Below, piece by piece: positions 1 through 5,966 of a stretch of DNA of 7,720 nt. Under the pieces are notes generated by a model that did not search any database, had not been told where the DNA came from, and worked only from the letters and a program-made list of their open reading frames with translations. Numbering within the stretch: the stretch's first letter is position 1; each line of letters begins with the position of its first letter. Made by a program: the position numbers and the translations under genes. This DNA is from Nitrospirota bacterium (GTDB lineage Bacteria; Nitrospirota; CAKKRA01; 9FT-COMBO-42-15), in NCBI GenBank assembly GCA_016195585.1, contig JACPZJ010000214.1, forward strand, positions 1 to 7,720. The letters are read 5' to 3'.

Positions 1-1137
1 AATCGGTATCTTTGCCTCCCTCCGCCTGCTCCTTCTCTGACTCCTTCCCTTGTTTAGAGATTCAAGCTCTTTTTCAAGATTATAAATCCTGTCCTTTACC
101 CGACGCCTGTCCACCTCAAGCCTTGTTTCACCCGGCCCCCTTCCGCCAATGCCTCCTGTTAATCTTGATAAGGCAGTAGACCTTTCAGACAACTTTGGCA
201 AAAGGTATTTCAACTGTGCAAGCTCCACCTGCACCTTTCCTTCCCTGCTGTGCGCCCTCCTTGCAAAGATATCAAGGATAAGCTGTGTCCTGTCTATAAC
301 CTTTAATTCTGTTATCTCGCCCAATGCCTTTACCTGTGCAGGTGATAGGTTCTGGTCAAAGATGATTATATCTGCTCCGAGCTGGAGAGAATTTATTATA
401 AGCTCCTTTATCTTGCCGCTTCCGAGAAGATACTTTGGATTTATCTGATGCGGCCTCTGAACAATGGTATCAAGCACAACAAGCTCGTCTGAACGTGCAA
501 GCTCTTTTAATTCTTCAAGGGACTCCTCCTGCTCAGCCTTGCCCTTTGTTGAGGCGCTTACAAGTATTGCCCGCTCCCTTTTATCCCGGACATCATAGCC
601 AATTGCCTTTTTAGATAACTCATCCTCCAATGAATAAACAAATTCCTGAAAATCTATCTCGTATCTATTAAACGGCAACGGCTCATCAACCTGATATGCC
701 TTTTTTTCTTGATTCGGCGGCAGAAGATGCGCTGTATAGATATTTCCGGGAAGGCCATTCTCTAAGAGACCAATGGCAGCAATCATATCAAGCCTCAGCA
801 TGGCAAGGTCAGTCAGATCATCCTGCGAGAGAGGCTCATCTTTAAGATGTGTATGAATTAAACGGACGCCGCGCAGCCTCTTTCTTCCAAGACGAAAGTC
901 AGACAAATCAGGTATGAGCAGCTCCTTTTCAGAGCCGACTATTACAAACTGGATTGCGCTTTTCCTGTCTGCAAGTATGCCGATCTGCCTGCCTGCTTCA
1001 AAAGACAGCTCAGTCAGATACCGTGCAAGCTCAGCCGTAATAACCACCTCAGGCGGTATCTTTCTCCTGTAGACATGCTCAATCCTTCTCTCAATGCCTG
1101 CCTTGAGCCCATTTGTATTTCCGTAGAGTGGTCTGAT
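1..1137 (-). CDS. hflX: GTPase HflX, N-terminal part (3' end outside window)
   Basis: HflX is a ribosome-associated GTPase that helps split or rescue stalled ribosomes; it acts in the cytoplasm. The frame is open for 379 codons to the window edge. It starts with a long-form N-terminal domain (YGNTNGLK near residue 5, YRRKIPPE near 24, RGVRLIHTHLKDEPLS near 105). The HflX domain follows, ending in the family signature GGIGGRGPGETRLEVDRRR near residues 325-345 and an Arg-rich linker (RSQRRSRRRE). The G1 motif would follow immediately off the window. No ATG, GTG or TTG is placed to include the conserved N-terminus: an in-frame TAA lies at 1150-1152 and the first canonical start is a GTG at 1045-1047, inside the domain and without a Shine-Dalgarno. 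The best start is ATC at 1135-1137, five bases after AGAGGAG. Identity is secure; the start is unusual or reflects a base error. Confidence 0.93.
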   Translation of the reverse strand, partial: MRPLYGNTNGLKAGIERRIEHVYRRKIPPEVVITAELARYLTELSFEAGRQIGILADRKSAIQFVIVGSEKELLIPDLSDFRLGRKRLRGVRLIHTHLKDEPLSQDDLTDLAMLRLDMIAAIGLLENGLPGNIYTAHLLPPNQEKKAYQVDEPLPFNRYEIDFQEFVYSLEDELSKKAIGYDVRDKRERAILVSASTKGKAEQEESLEELKELARSDELVVLDTIVQRPHQINPKYLLGSGKIKELIINSLQLGADIIIFDQNLSPAQVKALGEITELKVIDRTQLILDIFARRAHSREGKVQVELAQLKYLLPKLSERSTALSRLTGGIGGRGPGETRLEVDRRRVKDRIYNLEKELESLNKGRSQRRSRRREAKIPI

Positions 1138-1169
1138 ATTAACTCCTCTTTATTAGATTGTTTGAGGAT

Positions 1170-1199
1170 ATTATATTAAAAAATGGACAGGTTAAACAA
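1170..1199 (-). promoter_or_regulatory. Probable sigma-70 promoter for hflX
   Basis: Read on the minus strand, a -35 box TTGTTT (1199-1194) is followed after 18 bases by a perfect TATAAT (1175-1170). The expected transcript start, near 1163, would leave a leader of about 26 bases before the AGAGGAG site and the ATC start. It lies in the 92-bp gap between hflX and the upstream toxin gene, so hflX probably has its own promoter. Confidence 0.5.
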
Positions 1200-1229
1200 G
1201 GTGTTTTTGGAAAAAGTCTAGGCAGCAGA

Positions 1230-1730
1230 TTATAGTAGGTCTGAAGGCTTGCATATCCTTAGCCATTTTATATGGTTAAAGTCATTGTCATTGGTAATCA
1301 GATTCTTTAGATCAAATTCTTTCATCACAGTTAATACAAGTGAATCATTCGTTAACAGTCCTTCCAACCTTCTTATCTTCCCACTTTCACTTATAAGTTC
1401 TTTCGTAAGCCCTATAATTTGTATGTTCATCTCGTTAATTTTATCAACATTACGAATGTAAGAAGAAAGCTTTTTGATTATTTCAGGATTCGCCTTTAAT
1501 TCCCTAACAGGATTTCTGCCGCTAATATAGCCTTTTTCTATTGCCTCTGCTATCATTAATCTGTGTAGCACCTCCGCCAAAATAGATGTCAGTGTATATC
1601 CTTTTAGGTCGCCCTTTGCACACTTTATAAGAATCTCCTTACATTCGTCAGATTGGCCGCCGAAGTGGTAAATAAAGATATTTGCATCAATGAATATACT
1701 TTCACCTTTTTTTAGCTCATCAAACTTCAT
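1230..1730 (-). CDS. PIN-domain ribonuclease toxin (VapC-like)
   Basis: This 166-residue protein is a predicted PIN-domain endoribonuclease, the toxin of a type II toxin-antitoxin pair. Members of the family cleave RNA, often tRNA or rRNA, using Mg2+ held by acidic residues. The set is visible: Asp15 in IFIDANIFIYHF, Glu53 in LAEVLHRLM, Asp129 in LLTNDSLVL and Asp148/Asp150 in LITNDNDF. It is longer than a typical VapC (about 130 residues), with an extra charged helical stretch around residues 65-115. The ATG overlaps the end of the antitoxin gene by 11 bp, and the nearest purine-rich site (GAGGA) is about 15 bases upstream, so translation is probably coupled. The stop is TAA. The exact RNA target cannot be read from sequence. 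Confidence 0.85.
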   Translation of the reverse strand: MKFDELKKGESIFIDANIFIYHFGGQSDECKEILIKCAKGDLKGYTLTSILAEVLHRLMIAEAIEKGYISGRNPVRELKANPEIIKKLSSYIRNVDKINEMNIQIIGLTKELISESGKIRRLEGLLTNDSLVLTVMKEFDLKNLITNDNDFNHIKWLRICKPSDLL

Positions 1731-1962
1731 ATTCTAATTCTTTGTCCTCTGCAATATATTTTAGCGTTTTTCTATCTAATCTTATGCTCCCAGAGGTATT
1801 CTCTACCGCCATGACCGCCTTTCTAACATCTAATCCTTTACCAGCTCTAAATTTCTGACTTAAAAACTCCAGAAAATCTATAGCCTCTATCTTTTTGTTC
1901 TCAGGAAGGATTTTTAGAATATTTAAAATCTTTTCTTCTGAAATCTCCTTTACTTTTGGCAT
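1720..1962 (-). CDS. Antitoxin of the first PIN pair (DUF2281/VapB-like)
   Basis: This 80-residue protein lies directly upstream of the PIN toxin and overlaps it by 11 bp (it ends in TGA), the usual antitoxin-first arrangement. Residues 10-37 (ILNILKILPENKKIEAIDFL) form a helical region with the LPENKK..A.DFLEFL pattern seen in DUF2281-type VapB proteins. The C-terminal third, with the acidic end AEDKELEYEV, is probably the segment that wraps the toxin. No AbrB-type or ribbon-helix-helix DNA-binding domain is evident. The ATG is six bases after a strong AAGGAGG, so the start is well supported. It probably neutralises the PIN nuclease and may repress its own operon. Confidence 0.75.
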   Translation of the reverse strand: MPKVKEISEEKILNILKILPENKKIEAIDFLEFLSQKFRAGKGLDVRKAVMAVENTSGSIRLDRKTLKYIAEDKELEYEV

Positions 1963-1973
1963 TGTTTACCTCC

Positions 1974-2156
1974 TTAATTTATCATACTATCTATATGAAC
2001 TATTATATATATCATTATCTCATATTTCTTCTTAAAGTCAATATACGATAATATCTCGGCAAAAGTGGCTAAATATACATAATACTGTTGGTCATCCGTG
2101 ACAGGGATATACCACTTCAGCTTCATGCGCCCAAAGTCTATCCTGAATTTTGGCAA
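1974..2156 (-). pseudogene. Possible gene remnant of unknown origin
   Basis: An open frame of 60 codons begins with TTG and has no ribosome binding site. The first half (FGRMKLKWYIPVTDDQQYYV) has a protein-like composition. It faintly recalls the C-terminal catalytic domain of Rieske ring-hydroxylating oxygenases, where a W.yvPvdd.. stretch occurs, but this is only an impression. The second half is AT-rich and Ile/Tyr-rich and probably not coding. It also overlaps the candidate promoter of the downstream antitoxin. If real, it is a decayed fragment. The flanking 2157-2277 shows no other gene. Confidence 0.2.
2014..2041 (-). promoter_or_regulatory. Candidate promoter of the first toxin-antitoxin operon
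   Basis: On the minus strand TTGACT (2041-2036) is followed after 16 bases by GATAAT (2019-2014), about 50 bases before the antitoxin ATG. An alternative TATAAT at 2007-2002 lacks a good -35 box. The stretch is very AT-rich, so chance matches are likely. Confidence 0.4.
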
Positions 2157-2277
2157 ACCCTACAGCGCCTTGTAACCATAATATAAAGTTGTCACTTAAT
2201 CCTTTTTCTCCCCATTTCTGTCAATATCTTATTGCTTTTTTATGGTTTTTATATTACTTTTATATTGATTATAGTTT

Positions 2278-2308
2278 TTGTTCTGGTAAAGAACAGAAAC
2301 TGTATAAT
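2278..2308 (+). promoter_or_regulatory. Weak candidate promoter before the small membrane-protein gene
   Basis: TTGTTC (2278-2283) and a perfect TATAAT (2303-2308) are separated by 19 bases, which is longer than optimal. The -10 box sits 35 bases before the ATG at 2344. A short inverted repeat, GTTCT/AGAAC (2280-2294), overlaps the spacer. The surrounding sequence is AT-rich, so support is modest. Confidence 0.3.
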
Positions 2309-2343
2309 AACTTATTAGCCCTCATCAATAAAGGACACGAACA

Positions 2344-2553
2344 ATGGCACATGGTGGAATCCCGATAGGCGAATGGTCAGGGAGTAACGCAACGCGCGAA
2401 CTTCATGAAACCATTAAACAGTTCAATGAAAAAACTGAAAGGCAAACAGAACAGATGGTCCGTCTTACGAAAGTCATTGCTTGGCTTACTTCCGTAATGT
2501 TGGTTGCCGTTATCGTTCAAATTGTGCTGGCCATTAAGGCTATGACGGGCTAA
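2344..2553 (+). CDS. Small single-pass membrane protein, probable gene-cassette product
   Basis: This 69-residue protein has no recognised function. Residues 17-42 (TRELHETIKQFNEKTERQTE and onward) are strongly helical and charged, with heptad-like spacing suggesting a coiled coil. Residues 45-65 (WLTSVMLVAVIVQIVLAIKA) form one transmembrane helix. The ATG follows AAAGGA by eight bases. The TAA stop lies inside the left end of an attC-like site at 2548-2637, exactly where a cassette gene's stop usually falls, so the gene is probably an integron cassette. The likely topology is a membrane-anchored helix that oligomerises. It could be a regulatory or toxin-like micro-membrane protein, but nothing in the sequence settles this. 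Confidence 0.7.
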   Translation: MAHGGIPIGEWSGSNATRELHETIKQFNEKTERQTEQMVRLTKVIAWLTSVMLVAVIVQIVLAIKAMTG

Positions 2554-2637
2554 CAAGCGCGTGGAGGCGGACGAGGTGAAGCGACGCACTGTTTCCTGTT
2601 GGTTCCGTGGCCGCGCCGCTCACGCGCTGCGTTAACC
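2548..2637 (+). mobile_element. attC-like integron recombination site
   Basis: The 90-bp element has attC architecture. Its left end is GGCTAAC (2548-2554) and its right end GTTAACC (2631-2637); these are near-complementary, and recombination would occur after the G at 2631. Inside, AGCGCGTG (2556-2563) pairs perfectly with CACGCGCT (2621-2628), and GGCG (2566-2569) with CGCC (2614-2617). Unequal unpaired bases remain between the boxes (2 on the left, 3 on the right), like the extrahelical bases that fix strand choice. The centre is an unpaired loop of about 45 bases. The core boxes each deviate by a base from RYYYAAC and GTTRRRY. Orientation agrees with a plus-strand cassette ending here. 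No integrase gene or second attC is visible. Confidence 0.75.
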
Positions 2638-2644
2638 TAAAAAT

Positions 2645-2896
2645 ATGATGATATTAATTAAAACTATCATTCTCATATTACTATTTGGCGTATTTATTGC
2701 ACTATGGCGATTAATTGGAAAACACCCTGAATCAATTATCAAGATGTTTCCATTTATTAATAAAAGAATTGATTGGAAAATAAGCAATATTGAAAATAAT
2801 TTGCATATTTTTTCCGCAGAAACCTTGACAGGAAAGGAAGCTGAATTTATAAACGAAAGATTACCAGAGAAAAATAAAGTCATTCCCTCGCCTTGA
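2645..2896 (+). CDS. Small membrane-anchored protein, possible second cassette gene
   Basis: This 83-residue protein starts eight bases after the attC-like site, as cassette genes often do. Residues 4-24 (LIKTIILILLFGVFIALWRL) form a hydrophobic N-terminal helix, either an uncleaved anchor or a signal. The remaining 58 residues are charged and soluble, with an IDWKISNIENNLHIFSAETL stretch and a Lys/Glu/Pro-rich end. No family is recognised. No Shine-Dalgarno precedes either candidate ATG (2645 or 2648), so translation may depend on upstream readthrough or a short leader. Base composition is much more AT-rich than the preceding attC. No attC follows, so if this is a cassette its downstream boundary has been lost. 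Confidence 0.5.
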   Translation: MMILIKTIILILLFGVFIALWRLIGKHPESIIKMFPFINKRIDWKISNIENNLHIFSAETLTGKEAEFINERLPEKNKVIPSP

Positions 2897-2898
2897 CT

Positions 2899-2916
2899 CC
2901 CTTCCCAAAATCAGCA
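2899..2916 (+). repeat. 18-bp direct repeat, left copy
   Basis: CCCTTCCCAAAATCAGCA occurs here and again, without mismatch, at 3664-3681. The two copies bracket the second toxin-antitoxin pair and its promoter. Similarity stops at both ends of the 18 bases. Confidence 0.8.
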
Positions 2917-3004
2917 GTGATGTTTGGTTTTTTAATCACAGCCCACTTGCCTTTCCGCTTCTGTTTTCCTTTATCACTTTTGAGTGTTATTATTTTCACA
3001 GACA

Positions 3005-3013
3005 TGGTATAAT
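3005..3013 (+). promoter_or_regulatory. Extended -10 promoter of the second toxin-antitoxin operon
   Basis: TGG directly followed by TATAAT is a perfect extended -10 element. No good -35 box lies at 16-18 bases upstream, which is common for extended -10 promoters. Transcription would start near 3020, giving a leader of about 20 bases with the GAGGTGA site just before the ATG at 3040. Antitoxins usually repress such promoters, but no clear operator palindrome is seen. Confidence 0.55.
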
Positions 3014-3039
3014 TAAATCGTAAAAAGTGAGGTGAGTTT

Positions 3040-3261
3040 ATGACAAATAAGTCTATAAAAGATAATCTTATTGCCCAGCTTAATAAACTTCCTTATGACC
3101 TTCAGCTCCGTGTCCTTGATTTTGCAAAGACCTTGGCGCCAAAAGGTGTTGAAGGTAAAAGCCTTTTACAGTTTGAAGGTATTATTCCGCAAGATGATTT
3201 ACAGTTAATGTCCAAGGCTATAGAGGAAGGCTGCGAAAAGGTTGATATAAGTGAATGGTAG
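3040..3261 (+). CDS. Antitoxin of the second PIN pair (DUF2281/VapB-like)
   Basis: This 73-residue protein precedes and overlaps (11 bp) a VapC-type toxin gene. The N-terminal half has the LNKLPYDLQLRVLDFAKTL pattern of DUF2281-like antitoxins. A linker follows, then a C-terminal acidic helix (DDLQLMSKAIEEGCEKVDIS) that would occupy the toxin's active-site groove. GAGGTGA lies a few bases before the ATG. The gene ends with TAG, so amber works as an ordinary stop codon in this genome. It is clearly different in sequence from the antitoxin at 1720-1962, although both share the LP..... .DF helix pattern, so the two pairs are probably not recent duplicates. Confidence 0.75.
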   Translation: MTNKSIKDNLIAQLNKLPYDLQLRVLDFAKTLAPKGVEGKSLLQFEGIIPQDDLQLMSKAIEEGCEKVDISEW

Positions 3262-3640
3262 ATATCTTCTGGATACAAATATTATAATTGCCCTCTTTGC
3301 TGAAGACCCATCCATTCATGAACAAATATCCCATGCTTCTGAAGTTTTCATTCCATGTATTGCCATTGGAGAATTATACTTTGGGGCATATAAGTCGCAG
3401 CAAGTTAAGGAAAATATTAACAGAATAGATAAATTTACTTTAAATAATACCGTGCTTGCATGCAATGCAGAAACGGCAAAGCTATATGGCCGTATTAAAA
3501 GGCATTTGAAAGAAAAAGGCCAGCTAATCCCTGAAAATGATATATGGATTGCTGCGAGCGCTCAGCAATATGAGCTTACACTGGTTACAAGAGATACACA
3601 TTTTGATGTCATAAAGGATTTAAAAGTTAAGGCTTGGTAA
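3251..3640 (+). CDS. vapC: VapC-family PIN-domain ribonuclease toxin
   Basis: This is a 129-residue protein of standard VapC size, a predicted Mg2+-dependent RNase that arrests translation when released from its antitoxin. The PIN acidic residues are all visible: Asp8 in YLLDTNIIIALF, Glu41 in IAIGELYFGA, Asp97 in IPENDIWIAA and Asp115 in LVTRDTHFD. The start is GTG within the antitoxin gene, nine bases after AAAAGG and overlapping by 11 bp, so translation is coupled. An ATG at 3254 is out of frame. The LYFGAYKS and NDIWIAASA motifs place it in the common VapC subgroup that targets tRNA or rRNA in other bacteria; the target here is unknown. The gene appears intact. Confidence 0.88.
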   Translation: MNGRYLLDTNIIIALFAEDPSIHEQISHASEVFIPCIAIGELYFGAYKSQQVKENINRIDKFTLNNTVLACNAETAKLYGRIKRHLKEKGQLIPENDIWIAASAQQYELTLVTRDTHFDVIKDLKVKAW

Positions 3641-3663
3641 AAACTTACCGCACTCATTAAGCG

Positions 3664-3681
3664 CCCTTCCCAAAATCAGCA
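3664..3681 (+). repeat. 18-bp direct repeat, right copy
   Basis: This is an exact copy of 2899-2916, 24 bases after the VapC stop codon and 765 bp from its partner. The downstream 3682-3780 has no convincing gene. Confidence 0.8.
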
Positions 3682-3837
3682 AGGACTTAAATATAGCAAG
3701 AGATAGAATGAAGGATGACCAGAAGAAAAAGAGGTATAAGGAAAATATTTTTATTTTAATTTCCGTTCAGAATGGTTTTCTATCTTGACAATGCGGCGCT
3801 GAGCGGTGCCCGAAGGGCATCCGTCTCCAGTGCCTTG

Positions 3838-3866
3838 TTCTCCCCGCAGCGGAGCGAAGGGGAGAA
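3838..3866. repeat. Hairpin-forming palindrome in the intergenic region
   Basis: TTCTCCCC (3838-3845) pairs with GGGGAGAA (3859-3866) around a 13-base loop. A smaller hairpin, TGCCC-GAA-GGGCA, lies just upstream at 3807-3819. This part is clearly richer in GC than the toxin genes to the left. No T-run follows, so it is not a standard terminator. It looks like part of a dispersed palindromic repeat, which cannot be confirmed from one window. Confidence 0.5.
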
Positions 3867-3910
3867 TAAGCGTATGGAAAGTATGTGTCTATCAATATGG
3901 GGAAAGAACA

Positions 3911-3974
3911 GGGCAGGCCCGGCCTTCGCAGCCAAAGCGGCTGCTTCGGCGGAGTAGGTCACAGAGGCCTGCCC
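3911..3974. repeat. Nested inverted repeat in the intergenic region
   Basis: GGGCAGGCC (3911-3919) and GGCCTGCCC (3966-3974) form perfect outer arms. Inside, GCAGCC (3928-3933) and GGCTGC (3939-3944) form an inner hairpin with a five-base loop. Short open frames crossing this stretch on both strands are composition artefacts. Together with its neighbours it fills most of the 394-bp gene-free region 3641-4034. Confidence 0.55.
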
Positions 3975-3986
3975 CTACATGGTGTT

Positions 3987-4009
3987 CCCCCTCCCTTGAT
4001 GGGAAGGGG
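3987..4009. repeat. C/G-run palindrome downstream of the oxidoreductase operon
   Basis: CCCCCTCCC (3987-3995) pairs with GGGAAGGGG (4001-4009) with one mismatch around TTGAT, and a further G-run extends to 4016. It lies 26 bases beyond the stop of the minus-strand oxidoreductase gene. It could stop or stabilise the transcript end, but no T-run follows on that strand. It resembles in style the C-rich palindrome upstream of the operon at 7404-7490. Confidence 0.5.
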
Positions 4010-4034
4010 TGGGGGGTAAAATAAAATCTTTTCC

Positions 4035-5963
4035 TTAATGCCCCGTCTTTAGCTCCGCTGGCGGGAGTTTTTCTACCTTTACCTCAGGGTGCATTTCTCT
4101 GTGCTTGCTTCCTGTGTATGCATACTGCATGGTCTCTTTATAAAATTCAAAGTGCTTGCTGTTGTCAGCCTTGACATCGCCGAGCTTGTCTCCAGCCTTT
4201 GCTGGCGTTACCTTGACCACAGTATCATACCAGCCCTGAGAGCCGCCGATCGGGTCTGCTGAGGCAGGGATTATGTCATTTGGATTAACACCCTCTGCCT
4301 TCCACCAGATATTCTTCATATCAGGGTCTTCTGTGCCGCCCCACATTGAAGGCGGTTCATTCTTTTTGGCTGCTGCCACCCTTCCGAATTTAGTGCCGAG
4401 CGTATTGGAGACAGCCACTACCTTTGGATGTATGCCCTCTGTAACCCTTGCCTTTGTTACTATATAGCCGACCGGGCTTGTGATCCTTATCAGGTCTCCG
4501 TGCTTGATGCCGAGCTTGTCCGCAGTTGCCTTGTTGAGCCATGCCGGGTTGCTGTGCACAATCTCTGTCAGCCACTTTACATTCGGTGTCCTTGACTGAG
4601 TATGCACATTCCACTTAAAGGTGGTGAGTATCATGTCATCGTCTTTTAATTTTGATGAGCCGTCCTTGTTCCAGTGCCATGGATGCGCCTTGAATGTTGG
4701 CAATGGATTGAAGCCGTATTTCTCATAGCTCGCAGCATGTATATTGATCTTTCCATCAGAGGTGCCGAATCCCTTATATTTTTTGCCGCGGATTGTTGCC
4801 TTGCCATTTGCATCCTCTTTATAAGGGATGCCATACTCAGGTTTAATCTCATTGCCGTTTTTATCAACAATCTTGCCTGTTGCAGGGTCAAGCGTCCCGT
4901 AGATTGGCCATACGCCGTTCTTTTTTAGAAAGTCATAACCGCCGACATCTTTAAGGCCCGGAATATTGTCAAACTGCCTTCTCACATAATCCTCTGCATT
5001 CTTGAACTCCCAGTATTTCTTCATGCCGCGCTTGCCATCAGGGTCTATCTTGTGGATTATACTTTTGAGTGTCTCCCTGTATTCTATTGCCTCTCCGAGC
5101 GGTTTTATAACAGCCTGTCTTATGCCGACCCATGGCCAGAGACTTGAAGGCATGCTCTCAGGGTCGTGCCTTTCAAGGTAGCTGCAGTCAGGAAGGATTA
5201 TATCCATGAGATTGGCTGTCTCCTGCATCTGGTTAGAAAAGGTAAAGCTGAAAGGTATAAGCTTTTCATCCATCAAGACCTCTCTCCACACACTTGCAGC
5301 AGGATGTGTATAGCCTTCGCAGCACATATAGTTCATATATACGCTGACCTTCTGTTTCCCCTCTTTTATCCAGAAAGGCACAAGATGAGAGACCTTATGT
5401 TCTGCCAGAGGATAATCAGGCGGTGTTGAAAGATAGCTCGGCTCTTTGCCACCAGCAGGTTTTGGCTCTGGCTGGTCATAGTCCATGCCCCTCGGCAGGC
5501 AGTACCCGCCCTTTTTCTCCACATTGCCTGTAATTATCGGCAGGAGCATTATTGCCCTTTCATTATATGAGCCATAGAGGTGTTTTGCAGGCCCCCTGTA
5601 GGTATATGTTGTGGCAGGTTTTGTAGACGCGAACTCAATTGCTATCCTTTTAATATCCTTTGCAGACATGCCTGAATATTTCTCAGCCATCTCAGGCGTG
5701 AACTGTTTTAGATAGGCAGACAACTTATCAGCGCTGTAATTTGTCCAGTCATTGATAAAATCAATGTCTGCAAGGCCCTCCTGCATAATCACATTTGCCA
5801 TTGCGAGCGCAACAATGCCGTCTGTTCCCGGGAATATCGGGAACCATTCATCCGAACGACCCGCAGTATTAGAGAGCCTTACATCAAAGGTTACGAGCTT
5901 TGCCTTGTTATCTGCAATGCCCTCTGCAATCCTCTGTGAATAAGGATTCATGAAATATGCTGC
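4035..5963 (-). CDS. Molybdopterin oxidoreductase catalytic subunit, C-terminal part after the amber codon
   Basis: This stretch continues, in the same frame, the gene that starts at 6626; numbering is for the 863-residue whole (codon 221 is the amber). The frame reopens as AAYFMNPYSQRIAEG, and the first Met (codon 226, position 5951) has no good ribosome binding site, so independent translation is unlikely. It carries the central molybdopterin-binding domains (FDVRLSNTAGRSDEWFPIFP near 245, YRGPAKHLYGSYNE near 340) and a loop unique to this lineage. The C-terminal molybdopterin-dinucleotide domain lies about 665-770 (TTFKWNVHTQSRTPNVKWL, HSNPAWLN, LGIKHGDLIRITSPVGYIVT). No other stop or frameshift occurs to the TAA end. 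Without the N-terminal part it lacks the Tat signal, the Fe-S cluster and the Mo ligand, and cannot work alone. Confidence 0.85.
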   Translation of the reverse strand, partial: AAYFMNPYSQRIAEGIADNKAKLVTFDVRLSNTAGRSDEWFPIFPGTDGIVALAMANVIMQEGLADIDFINDWTNYSADKLSAYLKQFTPEMAEKYSGMSAKDIKRIAIEFASTKPATTYTYRGPAKHLYGSYNERAIMLLPIITGNVEKKGGYCLPRGMDYDQPEPKPAGGKEPSYLSTPPDYPLAEHKVSHLVPFWIKEGKQKVSVYMNYMCCEGYTHPAASVWREVLMDEKLIPFSFTFSNQMQETANLMDIILPDCSYLERHDPESMPSSLWPWVGIRQAVIKPLGEAIEYRETLKSIIHKIDPDGKRGMKKYWEFKNAEDYVRRQFDNIPGLKDVGGYDFLKKNGVWPIYGTLDPATGKIVDKNGNEIKPEYGIPYKEDANGKATIRGKKYKGFGTSDGKINIHAASYEKYGFNPLPTFKAHPWHWNKDGSSKLKDDDMILTTFKWNVHTQSRTPNVKWLTEIVHSNPAWLNKATADKLGIKHGDLIRITSPVGYIVTKARVTEGIHPKVVAVSNTLGTKFGRVAAAKKNEPPSMWGGTEDPDMKNIWWKAEGVNPNDIIPASADPIGGSQGWYDTVVKVTPAKAGDKLGDVKADNSKHFEFYKETMQYAYTGSKHREMHPEVKVEKLPPAELKTGH

Positions 5964-5966
5964 CTA
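5964..5966 (-). other. In-frame amber codon interrupting the oxidoreductase gene
   Basis: The minus-strand reading is FGSNIL-TAG-AAYFMNP. Homologous proteins of this superfamily usually have a Glu or similar residue here (fG.N.lea), so a single G-to-T change from GAG would explain it. No downstream frameshift accompanies it. Confidence 0.9.

Noticed and set aside
149..448. Plus-strand open frame of 99 codons
   Set aside because: It lies entirely antisense to the well-supported hflX frame and has no recognisable features.
2880..3005. Minus-strand 41-codon frame, Lys-rich, starting MSVKIITLKSDKGK
   Set aside because: No Shine-Dalgarno, and its start overlaps the extended -10 promoter of the antitoxin; possible but not supportable, although it contains one copy of the 18-bp repeat.
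3987..4016. Rho-independent terminator for the oxidoreductase operon
   Set aside because: The stem is present but no run of T follows it on the minus strand.
3772..4024. Overlapping short open frames on both strands
   Set aside because: They cross GC-rich palindromes, contradict each other and lack ribosome binding sites; composition explains them.
4035..5951. Downstream 638-codon piece as an independent gene starting at MNPYSQR
   Set aside because: The frame continues unbroken from the upstream piece through four codons before this Met, and the Met has no proper ribosome binding site.
5964..5966. Selenocysteine insertion at the molybdenum ligand
   Set aside because: The codon is TAG, not TGA, and the Mo ligand is already supplied by Cys185, well upstream of the stop.
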